A DNA stretch of 64,000 nucleotides from Promethearchaeota archaeon (GTDB lineage: Archaea; Asgardarchaeota; Lokiarchaeia; Sigyniarchaeales; SOKP01): contig JAEOTZ010000056.1 of the NCBI GenBank assembly GCA_016839585.1, forward strand, positions 1 through 64,000. The letters run 5' to 3'. The translations under genes and the position numbers were made by a program. This document shows positions 44,297-53,823 of the stretch, piece after piece. Position 1 is the first letter of the stretch; the number at the start of each line of letters is the position of its first letter. The notes below the pieces were generated by a model. That model had not been told where the DNA came from. It saw nothing but the letters and a program-made list of their open reading frames with translations, and ran no database searches.

Positions 44297-46126
44297 TTAT
44301 TTTTTTATTTTCCTGTAAAAGATTATTGATGCAAAACCGATAACCAGGAACGCTGTACTTATTAATACATATAAATCATATCCTGGTATAACTTCATCCT
44401 TATCTGCTTTAGCAGATATTAGATTATATTCAAAGATTACGGTATTTTCATCATTAAGTAGCTGAACGGTCTTATAAATACCGAGAATTTCATCATATGT
44501 GCATTTTATTTGAAAATCTTCAATAGCTGTGCCATTTTGAGTAACAGTTAACCCAGATAATTCAGTTCCGGCGGGATATGAACGTCCTACTAAATAATAA
44601 TAAGCGGGAACTGGTACAAACCACATCCAACTTCCCCAACTTCCATCTTCAGGATCGCAATATAATCCCGTGCCTGTGGTATAACTTGGTTCTGCACTAA
44701 AACTAATAGTAGTCCAATCCCATACATCATAATACACATACCATAAGTTACCATCTAAGGTGATGTCATTGATTTTTCTTTTCATTTTAGCATCAAGCTG
44801 ATTACAATCTGTTCCAAAAAGGGATTGTATATCAATTTCCCAAGAACCTCCAAATACATTTTCCAATTCACCAGTATTCAATTTTGTCACTTTCCATTCG
44901 AATTCACTTCCAACAGGAATTTTAAACTCGAGGAGAATCACTTCAAAGATAGTGTCACCTGCTGAATTTTTAATTTGGAAGAGGTCTGTAACACCAAGAT
45001 TTTCATCATAAGTCCATATAGCTTCATAAGCTTCAACATCAGCATTGGTTTCGGTTACTATATTTCCTGAAGCACTAGTTCCAGCAGAATATGAAAGTTC
45101 CTCTAAAAATGTTACCACAGGGGTAGCAATTAGCCAAACAGATGGATTCCAAAAAAGTCCAGTTGGATCCATAGGCAAACCATAAGTTACATCATCTCTA
45201 TCTGGTAATAGTCCGTGCAATAATTCTTTATCCTTCCAATTCCATCCATCCACAATAATTTGATACCAATCATCGAGACTAGGATAATTTAAAACAGAAA
45301 CTATTTCAAATTTTGATTTATTACCCACTTCAGACGGAGCATTTAACGCCCACCAGCAATAATAGTCTAAAGCTAAATCCCAATCCGATCCAAAAACATC
45401 TTCTAATTCTGCTGTATTTAATTCAGTAACAATCCAGTTATAAGTTTCAATGGGTTGAATTTTTAGCTCAAATCCCCATAATTCGAAAATAACAGTATCA
45501 ACATCGTTTTTAATCACAAAATTCTTGACTATACCAGTATTTTCATCATAAATCCAATTCACTTCGAAATTTCCTATATCAGTTCCAGTGTAATAAACAA
45601 TATTATCATAAATGGAGTATCCCGTGTCATATGATACATTTGCAAGATATATACTTACTGGTCTTCCTATTATCCACACACTGGGATTCCAGAGCTCTCC
45701 CGAGGGATTCATAGGCAGGCTATAACCTTGATCATCTCTTACTGGAGTAGCTCCGAAAGTATTAATTTTGTCTATCCATCCCCATCCATCATAAGTAATT
45801 CGCCACCAATCAGGATAAGAAGGATGATCCGTAATATTAACAATTGCAAATTTGGATTTCTGACCAAGAGCACTCGGTGCTACATCCCCACACCACCACA
45901 TATAATCTCCTACATCAGTTGCCCAATCTCCACCAAACACACTATTTAATTCAGTAGTATCTAATTCTGTACACACGAATTCAAAATAATCATCAATTTC
46001 AAATCCAAGACTGTAATCACCTACAGCATTGGTTTTAGGTGTAGGTGATGCTACTCCTTGGAAGATCACACTAGAAACAAGAAGGTTTAAGAGTACTACA
46101 TAAATTATCCATTTTTTTGATTTCAT
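44297..46126 (-). CDS. Surface protein with three internal repeats
   Basis: 609 residues: signal peptide (~1-27), three repeats of ~185 residues, and a C-terminal TM helix (LYVLISTAFLVIGFASIIFYRKIKK). Each repeat opens with a ..W/F-V-T-E/K-LNTxELxxVFGxDW motif and shares aromatic-rich strands (W..Y.VDGWxWxDK, NPSVWxI). The repeats are divergent in sequence but equal in spacing. It is predicted to be exported and anchored. Function unknown; the Trp/Tyr-rich repeats suggest carbohydrate or surface binding. Confidence 0.65.
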   Translation of the reverse strand: MKSKKWIIYVVLLNLLVSSVIFQGVASPTPKTNAVGDYSLGFEIDDYFEFVCTELDTTELNSVFGGDWATDVGDYMWWCGDVAPSALGQKSKFAIVNITDHPSYPDWWRITYDGWGWIDKINTFGATPVRDDQGYSLPMNPSGELWNPSVWIIGRPVSIYLANVSYDTGYSIYDNIVYYTGTDIGNFEVNWIYDENTGIVKNFVIKNDVDTVIFELWGFELKIQPIETYNWIVTELNTAELEDVFGSDWDLALDYYCWWALNAPSEVGNKSKFEIVSVLNYPSLDDWYQIIVDGWNWKDKELLHGLLPDRDDVTYGLPMDPTGLFWNPSVWLIATPVVTFLEELSYSAGTSASGNIVTETNADVEAYEAIWTYDENLGVTDLFQIKNSAGDTIFEVILLEFKIPVGSEFEWKVTKLNTGELENVFGGSWEIDIQSLFGTDCNQLDAKMKRKINDITLDGNLWYVYYDVWDWTTISFSAEPSYTTGTGLYCDPEDGSWGSWMWFVPVPAYYYLVGRSYPAGTELSGLTVTQNGTAIEDFQIKCTYDEILGIYKTVQLLNDENTVIFEYNLISAKADKDEVIPGYDLYVLISTAFLVIGFASIIFYRKIKK

Positions 46127-46304
46127 AAAAATCGCTTTTTTATTTTATATTATTTAATTTCTTTCAAAAAGTAATTAAATATATATTAGATCTTCAAACG
46201 TATATATTAATATTAATGTTTTTTTTTTTTCTTGAAATAGGTTATTTTTAACTAATGATCGATAACTACACTACTTCAATTTATAAGCTTCGAGTAACTC
46301 CCCG
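46127..46304. promoter_or_regulatory. Promoter region of the triple-repeat surface gene
   Basis: An AT-rich, non-coding stretch before the minus-strand surface-protein gene. TATA-like elements lie at ~46178-46210 (minus orientation). No other structure seen. Confidence 0.3.
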
Positions 46305-46424
46305 ATGATAAGGAGTAATTTGAAATATTGTGAATCTTGTTCTGCTAACTTGGTAGAATAAAATGGTTTTGAGAGCTTGCGAGCCTATATTAATAAAACT
46401 CTTGATATTTTGAAATTAGGCTAA
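46305..46424 (+). pseudogene. Decayed small CxxC protein (copy 2)
   Basis: From ATG 46305 the frame reads MIRSNLKYCESCSANLVE, then stop (46359-46361), then NGFESLRAYINKTLDILKLG and stop (46422-46424). The CESC zinc-knuckle is intact, but an internal TAA breaks the gene. Related to 43306-43482 (..CSANLEEEESFERLRAYNK). It directly abuts the duplicated zinc-ribbon unit. Confidence 0.45.
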
Positions 46425-46748
46425 TTCAATGCTTAATTTATTAGTGGAGAATTGTATATTTTTATAATATTTAGTGATTATTTATTCTAGCAATCCATAA
46501 AATTATAAATGAAGGTGATTAAAAATTACATTAAAATTTCCAAGTTCTATAATTTGTCCTAGCTGCAACAAGGAAATTAGGTTCGAAAGCGATGAAAAGG
46601 GTTTGCTAAAGACTGCTGATCTTCTTACAATGAGAATAAGGACTCCACTTTATACAGTTCCTGGAAAAATAACAGATGCCCGTGTAGATATAACTATATG
46701 CACTCAATGTAGCACGATAGTTGGACTTGGTAGAAAAATATAAGTTCT
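46423..46748 (+). repeat. Duplicated 326-bp unit, copy 2
   Basis: Partner of 38181-38506; aligned without gaps, 26 mismatches (about 92 percent identity). TATA-like element at 46454-46468, AAGGTGAT at 46512-46519. It begins exactly at the end of the decayed small gene, and the similarity ends a few bases after the stop codon of its zinc-ribbon frame. Confidence 0.85.
46525..46743 (+). CDS. Zinc-ribbon protein in duplicated unit, copy 2 (apparent AUU start)
   Basis: 72 residues, same length as copy 1, with 12 amino-acid differences. Both CxxC pairs are kept (CPSC, CTQC) and the central TPLYTVPGKITDARVDI is identical. As in copy 1 there is no ATG/GTG/TTG before the first CxxC, and the ATT follows the same Shine-Dalgarno. 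Most coding differences change an amino acid, so purifying selection since duplication is not obvious. Confidence 0.55.
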   Translation: MTLKFPSSIICPSCNKEIRFESDEKGLLKTADLLTMRIRTPLYTVPGKITDARVDITICTQCSTIVGLGRKI

Positions 46749-47002
46749 GCTTAAATTTTATTCAGCTATAATCTAATTTTTTCTTTTTTAATTTCTATTT
46801 CTTCTCCTTCCATTATGGAAAATGGAAATACGCAACTGTAAAATAAAAATTATAAATATAATGTTATTTAGGAGGGTTTAAAAAGCTTTTATTATTTAAT
46901 AGGTATATCTATTATATGAAAAAGAAAAGAATGGTTTTTTTCTAGTTTTATAGGGTTTCTAGAGAAAAAAGAATAACACTAAGATTTCTAGAGAAGGTTG
47001 AG

Positions 47003-47722
47003 ATGAAGAATTTACTTGAATTAAAAAAAATTTATCATTATTATGGGAGTGCAAGGGTGCTTGAAGAACTCAATTTAAAAATTGAAGAGAAATCTCTAAA
47101 TGCTGTTATTGGCCCAAACGGTGTTGGAAAATCAACACTCCTTAAATTAATAATTGGTTTAGAAAAACCTAACAGAGGAAAAATAGAATTTATAGGTAAA
47201 AGAATAGATGGCTTAAAAGCTCATGAAATCACTAAAAAAGGAATCTCACTTTGTCCAGAACGTCGCAGATTATTCTATGATATGACTGTTTTTGAAAATC
47301 TTAAAGTAGGAGGGAAACTAGTAAAAAAAGAAAGCAGGAAAATCTTTAAAGATCAATTAAACTTTGTTTATGAGATATTCCCTCGTCTTAAAGAAAGAAA
47401 AAAACAACGAGCAGGAACCTTAAGCGGGGGTGAACAACAAATGCTTGCGATAAGCCGTACATTAATGTCAAATCCAAAACTACTCTTGTTGGATGAACCT
47501 TCAGTAGGGTTAGCTCCAATTGTAAAAAAAAAGATATATGGTGCAGTTAAAAAAATAAAACAAGAAGGAACAACCACTTTATTGGTTACACAGGATATAA
47601 TTTTTGCAATGCATGTTGCAGATATGATTCATGTACTAGAAGACGGCAAAATTGGAATAAGAGGAACAAAAGAACAATTGGAAAAAGAACCTCGAATAAG
47701 AAAAGTATATCTAGGAATTTAA
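47003..47722 (+). CDS. Orphan ABC ATPase, LivF-like
   Basis: A 239-residue ATP-binding protein with Walker A GPNGVGKSTLL, signature LSGGEQQMLAISR and Walker B LLLLDEPSVGLAP, then the conserved D-loop/His (TTLLVTQD). Sequence is closest to LivF-type ATPases of branched-chain amino-acid transporters. No permease, binding protein or second ATPase is adjacent, so it must partner with components elsewhere or act alone. AGGTTGAG precedes ATG 47003. Confidence 0.85.
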   Translation: MKNLLELKKIYHYYGSARVLEELNLKIEEKSLNAVIGPNGVGKSTLLKLIIGLEKPNRGKIEFIGKRIDGLKAHEITKKGISLCPERRRLFYDMTVFENLKVGGKLVKKESRKIFKDQLNFVYEIFPRLKERKKQRAGTLSGGEQQMLAISRTLMSNPKLLLLDEPSVGLAPIVKKKIYGAVKKIKQEGTTTLLVTQDIIFAMHVADMIHVLEDGKIGIRGTKEQLEKEPRIRKVYLGI

Positions 47723-47859
47723 GTGATTTAAAATTTTAAAAATTCTACTATGAAGCTATTAAGCTTCAAAAACAGCGTTATATCTAGGAAGACAATTCCC
47801 TTTAAGAAAATATTTAGGGTAAAAATGTCAAACTCAAAATCATTTGATGTTTTAAGCTA

Positions 47860-48381
47860 TCAATAAGGGAAACGGAATATACTCCATGGACCAAAAAGAG
47901 ACAAGAAGAGTCCTATAAAATTTATAATAATCCCAAGAACTCCAAGAATGCTTCCAGTTTTCTCAACGTCATTATAAGGTTCGAAAAGCTCTGCTTTTGA
48001 ACTATTAACTTTAGCAAAAATGCCCATGATTAGACCCCCCACACGAAATAACAAGATCACGATTGCAATCACTACCATTCTTAAAGTATTATAAGAAGAC
48101 CAATATAAGACCCTATAATAATTATAGCCAATAATCAAGGTTATTATTCCGATGAGGAGTGAGAATATACCCAATCCAAGGCACCATTTTGAATAAGTCC
48201 CTGGGATTCCTATTTGTCTTTGTTGTTTAACTGGTACATAAACTATTTTAGGTACAGTTACATTTGGAATTCTTTCAGTTTTGTAATCAGTTGCTTTAGA
48301 AGTGGTTCGAACTTCAGTTCCACAATTATGACAAAACTTTTGATCTGCTGCTATTTTTTCACCACAATAAGAACAAAACAT
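47860..48381 (-). CDS. N-terminal zinc-ribbon membrane protein
   Basis: About 173 residues when started at ATG 48381. A zinc ribbon (MFCSYCGEKIAADQKFCHNCG) at the N-terminus, then a linker, then three TM helices. A further upstream ATG at 48420 would add 13 residues but splits the typical start. Such small zinc-ribbon membrane proteins are common in archaea; no function assigned. Confidence 0.65.
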   Translation of the reverse strand: MFCSYCGEKIAADQKFCHNCGTEVRTTSKATDYKTERIPNVTVPKIVYVPVKQQRQIGIPGTYSKWCLGLGIFSLLIGIITLIIGYNYYRVLYWSSYNTLRMVVIAIVILLFRVGGLIMGIFAKVNSSKAELFEPYNDVEKTGSILGVLGIIINFIGLFLSLFGPWSIFRFPY

Positions 48382-48546
48382 ATTTTTTTTTCTATTTGAG
48401 ATTTCTAATGTATAACGCACTTAGTATTAGTTAATAATATTGAACAGCTAGCCTTTTAAACTTTCTCTATCTGTTCATTATATATTTAGAAAACCAATTC
48501 TTTCTACTTGACATCAATAAAAAAATAAAGAAAAAAGAAACTCATT

Positions 48547-48756
48547 CTAAGAATCTTTATTTAAAGTAAAAGTATAGCCTTCGTCTCTTAATATAATCAA
48601 AATTCCCTCTTTTCTAAATTTATGCATTAGCGGTTTAACTTCTTTTAGAGGGATGCCATAATTTTCAGCCATGACTTCAATCATGAATTTAGGAAATTTT
48701 TTATAAGTAAGTTGAAGAAACTGGAGCATTTCTAAAAAGGATTCTGAATAATCCAT
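48547..48756 (-). CDS. Small winged-helix protein
   Basis: 69 residues resembling a single winged-helix unit (FMIEVMAENYGIPLKEVKPLMHKFRKEGILIILRDEGYTF). A GAGGTGAAGGT Shine-Dalgarno precedes the ATG at 48756. No partner obvious; could be a repressor or adaptor. Confidence 0.5.
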   Translation of the reverse strand: MDYSESFLEMLQFLQLTYKKFPKFMIEVMAENYGIPLKEVKPLMHKFRKEGILIILRDEGYTFTLNKDS

Positions 48757-48908
48757 TCGAGTACCTTCACCTCATAGATTCTTGAGTTATCATTGAAATT
48801 TATGTACTATTAAAAGTATATAAAGAAAAAACATTGAATCTGGATATAGGTCATATGTCAAATAAAGATGTTAAAATGATTACCCAAGAATAATAAGTAA
48901 ATAATTAA

Positions 48909-49400
48909 CTAAGGCATTTCTAGAACAGATTTCCAAGCAGATATTTCCTTTTCCTTATCAATGTGAAAGGTTTTATCAATTTTTTCCCAGTTGATTTGGT
49001 TTAAAACCCCGCCCACAAAATTATCATTTATGGCATGAGCGATTCCTTTAATATATTCATCATTATCACTATAAATGTTAATTCTAAGGACATGATTAGT
49101 TCCTTTCCTTGCATTAAATGCTGACACTCTAGCATCGACTTCTACAAATACCCATATTTCAGGTGCTAAATAATATATTTGCTTTTTGCGGGATGGTTTT
49201 GATTTGCCCATTTTTGTGGAATCATCTACGGAACTAAGATAGTCCCATATTTCATCAACAGTATCGGGAATAAAAGTATCGGTCATAAGATCCATTGAAT
49301 GCCGAGCTTTATTAGCACCGGCATATAACACAGTTTTAGGAAAATTAAGAAGATTATTTTTTTCTGCAATTTTACGTAGTTTTTTTCCTATGTTCAACAC
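48909..49400 (-). CDS. Hypothetical protein
   Basis: 163 residues, alpha/beta, one clear strand set (YLAPEIWVFVEVDARVSAFN, NHVLRINIYSD) and several helices. Not recognised. The start is uncertain: the GTG at 49400 overlaps an AGAGGTG Shine-Dalgarno that would suit a start about 6 bases further, where an in-frame ATA lies. Confidence 0.45.
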   Translation of the reverse strand: MLNIGKKLRKIAEKNNLLNFPKTVLYAGANKARHSMDLMTDTFIPDTVDEIWDYLSSVDDSTKMGKSKPSRKKQIYYLAPEIWVFVEVDARVSAFNARKGTNHVLRINIYSDNDEYIKGIAHAINDNFVGGVLNQINWEKIDKTFHIDKEKEISAWKSVLEMP

Positions 49401-49560
49401 CTCTAATATTTATTTATTTTAAGTTGATATAATTTTAATTTCTCATATATTTAAGCATTTTATCTATTCATATTTCATATCCATAATTTTTAATAGATTA
49501 ACATTTAATAATAATCTCAACTTAATTTAGCATATACCTAGAAAGCTAGAGGGTTTTAAA

Positions 49561-50358
49561 ATGAAATTTATTGATTTGTCTATACCCATCTACAATGAAA
49601 CTTTAGGCGAAATGCCTATAATGGCACCTCACATAGAATATAGCGATCATGATACTGGCGCTGAACAGATGTCTTTTATATATCCAAAAATAAAACCAGA
49701 TCAGCATTTACCTCTCGGGAAAGGTTGGGCAACAGAAACAGTTACATTAGGTACACATAGTGGAACGCATATGGATGCGCCGTGGCATTATGCCCCAATT
49801 CAAGATAGAGAAATTGGAGAAAAAAAAGTAATGACAATTGATGAGATTCCCCTAGAATGGTGCATTGGTCCGCTCATTGTGTTAGATTTAAAAGACAAAG
49901 AAGACGGATATGTTATGACACCTGAAGATATAGACCAAAAGTTAGATGATATAGGGCATAAATTACAGGAGGGAGATATTTTGTGCCTTAATACTAATGC
50001 CGCTAAATATTTTGGAACTCCAAAATACATGTATTATGGAGCGGGAGTAGGAAAAGAGGGAACTTTGCATATAGTAAGGCATGGAGTTCATGTCGTAGGA
50101 ACAGACGCGTGGTCGTGGGATCCACCACTACCATTAACAGCAAAAAAATGGAAGACAACAGTAAAAGCTAAAAATCCTGATCCTTCTATAATTTGGGAAG
50201 GTCACTTTGCCGGGATTGAATTAGGATATTTTCAAATGGAAAAATTGACCAATTTAGATAAAGTGCCTCCCGTTGGGGCAATAATTTATTGTTTTCCCAT
50301 TAAAATTGCGAAAGCTAGTGCTGGTTGGGTTAGGGCTGTTGCTACAATTCCCGAATAA
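49561..50358 (+). CDS. Cyclase/kynurenine-formamidase-like metal hydrolase
   Basis: A 265-residue protein with the cyclase-family metal motif HSGTHMDAPWHYAP (HxGTHxDxPxH) at ~70, and later a conserved His-containing segment (GHFAGIELGYFQMEKL). Members open amide or lactone rings, including N-formylkynurenine and other small amides. Substrate not decided by context: neighbours are a hypothetical protein and a membrane protein. ATG start at 49561. Confidence 0.8.
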   Translation: MKFIDLSIPIYNETLGEMPIMAPHIEYSDHDTGAEQMSFIYPKIKPDQHLPLGKGWATETVTLGTHSGTHMDAPWHYAPIQDREIGEKKVMTIDEIPLEWCIGPLIVLDLKDKEDGYVMTPEDIDQKLDDIGHKLQEGDILCLNTNAAKYFGTPKYMYYGAGVGKEGTLHIVRHGVHVVGTDAWSWDPPLPLTAKKWKTTVKAKNPDPSIIWEGHFAGIELGYFQMEKLTNLDKVPPVGAIIYCFPIKIAKASAGWVRAVATIPE

Positions 50359-50387
50359 ATATTGAATTAAATTAGAAAAAAAAAATT

Positions 50388-52610
50388 TTATTCTTCTTCT
50401 TTAAATATATCTTCTACTAATTTGGCATCATCTTTAAAGTAAATGAGGGCACCACTCCATTCTTTCAGCACTTCTGAGTATTTTTCTTCAAAGGTTTTGA
50501 CAAATTCTTTTAAGTGTCCTCTTACTTCCGCACTTTCATTTCCTTTTATAAAGAGAGCGCCAAAAATACGTTGACCATACTCTAAAAGAATTGTAATGTC
50601 GCCATGGTCAATTTTTTTCAATACTTCGGTAGATTTAGTCATTTCTTTAATAAACGAAGTAATTGCTGAAAACATTCCTGATACTAGTCCCGGATCTTGG
50701 GTAGATTCTCTAACAAAAGGATAATTAAATATTCCCCGACCATCATCATAAATTATATATAATCCTTGTTTTTCTACTCTTTCATAAGTGAAAGAAAATT
50801 CAGGTTTCCAGATACTTATTAGATTATTAAAAAAGAGATATTTAAGAGTAAAGAACAGTCTCTTTTTTTCATTTTCATCTATTGGTTTAAGCTGCTCTAA
50901 TAATGTATCCTTTTCCAAAATACTCAATAAAACCTTAATTTCTTCTCGTTCTTGTTCAATATCCTTTAAATCTATATCTGGTTTTTTCGCAATTAGGTAT
51001 TGAATTTCTCCTTCAGAATAATCTTTGTATGTGATATAATCGCCAACTGAGGCAAATATTGTACTTTCTATTCGGCTTTCATCAATTGGGAATTTAATAC
51101 TTCTAAAATCCTTTTTAAGATAAAAAATTATCAAACCCCAAATGATTATATTGAACACATACCTTGTAAATAGATAAGGAACTGCCAAAAAACCTAATAA
51201 GCCAGAGAGATTAGCATCTAAGGCAGCGGTTCTAAAGGTATAAAAGTTGAATCCAAATATAGTAAAAAAACTTGTTTGACCTGTTATCCAGTATTCTTCT
51301 GGAGCAAAGTTAATCAGAGCTGGTGCTTGTAGAAACCCAAATAATATGGAAACTAGGATTATTACTGGCAAAAATGATGTAAAGCTTAAGAATAGACTTT
51401 TTAAATATTTTAAGGTATAAACCAAAAATATAATTATTATAATTAAAGGCACAACTTGTAAAGCAAAAAAATTGAAAATTACCATCGAATCAAATAGAAT
51501 TGAGTAGTTAAGAGTTGGATCCACAATATCAGGAATGAATTTTCCTGAATCAATAATAGAATCAGGATCTTCGAATGAAATAAGGTACATGGGATTAAAT
51601 GCGATCATATTTAAAAGTAGAAATATGAATACTGCCAAAAAACTAAATACTATTCCATAATAAAAGTTTGTAAAATTTGTTTTTCTAATTTTTTCTTTTT
51701 TATGTTTCCACCAATCTAATATTTTAATAAAGATGAGAAGAGCTATTGGTTCAAAGATATTAAGGAACAAAACGAAAATTATTGAAGCCATTATAAAATA
51801 TGCGAAGAAATAAAGCATTATTGGAATTGAATCTGTATATTGGACAATAAATAATAAGATAGATAAAATCGATATCGGTGCTCCTACTGAATAAAGACTT
51901 TTGTATGTATCTCTTCTCATATCCTCTCCAATATATCGACCCTTTAATGTAATTTGTGAGATATAAATTAACTCTATGCTTAAGATGAAGATTGCAAGAT
52001 ATACAAACAGAATTTCAAGAAACCACCCTAATGGTGTTTCACTGGTAAGCACTGGATCACTTTCTTTTCCTGTCACAGTTAAAATCACTTGTAAGAGATA
52101 AAGTGATATAGGCAAAAGTACAATCATTAGCTTTAGTATCTCTTTTTCCCTAGCCCAATTATTTTTTATTAATTCTTCTCGAATAAGTTTATAAGGACTG
52201 TCACTTAACTGGTAAGTTAATAGTGTTAAATTGAATTTAATAGGTCCTTCTTCTTTTCTTAACCGATTCCAAACATAAAAAATTGATAAAAAAGGGGCAA
52301 CAAAAAAAATGAACGGTAATGTAACTAAGGGGTAATAGGCAAATAAAGAAACTAACGACCCTAAATGAGAAAACATATATCCTAATCCAACTACATCATT
52401 TTGGCTTTCTAATTCTTCAGGATCTAGTTTTACTTGATAAATTATTGGAAGAACCCAGTATATCAAATAAAAAACTAAAATTCCAACATAAATTCTAAGA
52501 TATAGGTTTCTTATAGCTTTTTTTCGAATAAAGAAGTAGGGTATTAATAAAATTAAAATTGGAATTGCATTTACATATGTAGTAAATAAAATTTCAGGAG
52601 CATTCATCAT
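50388..52610 (-). CDS. 12-14 TM membrane protein with C-terminal longin-like domain
   Basis: 740 residues. About 12-14 TM helices fill residues ~1-500 with no family I recognise. The last ~130 residues are soluble and match, in pattern, the N-terminal domain of the 2246-3010 protein: IIYDDGRGIFNYPF, GLVSGMFSAITSFIKEM, a strand pair (DITILLEYG, GALFIKG), then EEKYSEVLKEWSGALIYF. This suggests a longin/roadblock-like sensory or GTPase-interacting domain facing the cytoplasm. ATG start. Confidence 0.6.
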   Translation of the reverse strand: MMNAPEILFTTYVNAIPILILLIPYFFIRKKAIRNLYLRIYVGILVFYLIYWVLPIIYQVKLDPEELESQNDVVGLGYMFSHLGSLVSLFAYYPLVTLPFIFFVAPFLSIFYVWNRLRKEEGPIKFNLTLLTYQLSDSPYKLIREELIKNNWAREKEILKLMIVLLPISLYLLQVILTVTGKESDPVLTSETPLGWFLEILFVYLAIFILSIELIYISQITLKGRYIGEDMRRDTYKSLYSVGAPISILSILLFIVQYTDSIPIMLYFFAYFIMASIIFVLFLNIFEPIALLIFIKILDWWKHKKEKIRKTNFTNFYYGIVFSFLAVFIFLLLNMIAFNPMYLISFEDPDSIIDSGKFIPDIVDPTLNYSILFDSMVIFNFFALQVVPLIIIIIFLVYTLKYLKSLFLSFTSFLPVIILVSILFGFLQAPALINFAPEEYWITGQTSFFTIFGFNFYTFRTAALDANLSGLLGFLAVPYLFTRYVFNIIIWGLIIFYLKKDFRSIKFPIDESRIESTIFASVGDYITYKDYSEGEIQYLIAKKPDIDLKDIEQEREEIKVLLSILEKDTLLEQLKPIDENEKKRLFFTLKYLFFNNLISIWKPEFSFTYERVEKQGLYIIYDDGRGIFNYPFVRESTQDPGLVSGMFSAITSFIKEMTKSTEVLKKIDHGDITILLEYGQRIFGALFIKGNESAEVRGHLKEFVKTFEEKYSEVLKEWSGALIYFKDDAKLVEDIFKEEE

Positions 52611-52710
52611 TATTCACATGTATTTTTTTATTAAATAAAATGTATTTAAAATAAAGTATGCAAATTTTAATATAATAATTTAGTTATTTTTGAATATTTT
52701 TAATTTTAAT

Positions 52711-53808
52711 ATGCCAAAGAATAATAAAATTGGAATTGTTGTTGATGATGACTTTGCTTCGAAGAATATTCCCCCATATCCACATCCAATCTTTCTTTCT
52801 TACGAAACTCCTCTTAGGATTAAATCTATTTTGACTCACTTTGAAAATAGAAAAATTTTCGATAATGAAAATATAATTAAACTAAAACCTAAACTAATAG
52901 ATGAATCAATAATTAACTTGGCTCATACAAAATATCATATTGATTCTATTAAAAATCTCTCAAATTTAGGTAGTGGCTTTCTTGGCGAAGAAATCTACAT
53001 CACAAAAGACACCTTTTTACTAGCAAAAAAAGCAATTGGAGGTACTATACAAGCAATTGAGAGTGTAATAAATCAAGATGTAAATCAATCGTTTGCTCTT
53101 ATAAGACCACCAGGACACCATGCTTTGAGAGAAAAGGCTTCTGGATTTTGTATATTTAATAATATAGCAAATTCAATTATATTTTTACGGGAAAAACTCA
53201 ATTATAAAAAAAAAATTGCAATTATTGATATTGATAGTCATTTTGGTGATGGATTAGTACAATATTTTTATGATGATCCAAATGTGCTTTATTTTTCTAT
53301 TCATGAATTTGATTTTGTAGAGGGAGAAATAGGTTTTATAAATGAATTAGGTGAGGGTGATGGTCTAGGCAAAAGTATTAACTTTCCAATACCAATGCAC
53401 TGTACAGATGATATATTTTTAGAATTTATGGACATACTTGAACCATTATTAAATGAATTTTGCCCTGATCTAATAATTATTGCTGCTGGATTTGATATGC
53501 ATTTCTCAGATCCAATAGGAAACTGTAGTTTAACATCTAATTCTTATTTCAAATTCACTAAGAGAATTTTAAAAATATCAAATGATATATGCATGGGCAA
53601 ATTAGTATTTGTTTTAGAAGGTGGCTATAATTTAATAGCATTACCATTCTGTGTCCATGCTGTCATAAATGCACTTTTAAATGAAGAATATGAACCACCC
53701 ACTTTTGAGAATATTGAATTCTTAGAAAAGTGTAAAATTGAAGATATAACTAAAATAAAAAATTCTTTAAAAAACTTATTAGCTAATTACTGGATTTCAA
53801 TACAATAA
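52711..53808 (+). CDS. Histone-deacetylase-family amidohydrolase
   Basis: About 365 residues from ATG 52711 (an upstream TTG at 52690 is less likely). Class I/II HDAC motifs are complete: RPPGHHAL with the tandem His (~136-137), the zinc ligands in DIDSHFGDG (Asp, His) and AAGFDMHFSDPIG, and a C-terminal VFVLEGGYN. HDAC-family enzymes in archaea can act on acetyl-lysine or acetylpolyamines; no histone gene is in this window. Convergent with the profilin gene (16 bp). Confidence 0.85.
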   Translation: MPKNNKIGIVVDDDFASKNIPPYPHPIFLSYETPLRIKSILTHFENRKIFDNENIIKLKPKLIDESIINLAHTKYHIDSIKNLSNLGSGFLGEEIYITKDTFLLAKKAIGGTIQAIESVINQDVNQSFALIRPPGHHALREKASGFCIFNNIANSIIFLREKLNYKKKIAIIDIDSHFGDGLVQYFYDDPNVLYFSIHEFDFVEGEIGFINELGEGDGLGKSINFPIPMHCTDDIFLEFMDILEPLLNEFCPDLIIIAAGFDMHFSDPIGNCSLTSNSYFKFTKRILKISNDICMGKLVFVLEGGYNLIALPFCVHAVINALLNEEYEPPTFENIEFLEKCKIEDITKIKNSLKNLLANYWISIQ

Positions 53809-53823
53809 GAAAAAATTAAGAAA

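Noticed and set aside
47003-47722. A complete branched-chain amino-acid transporter
   Set aside because: No permease, second ATPase or binding protein in the neighbourhood.
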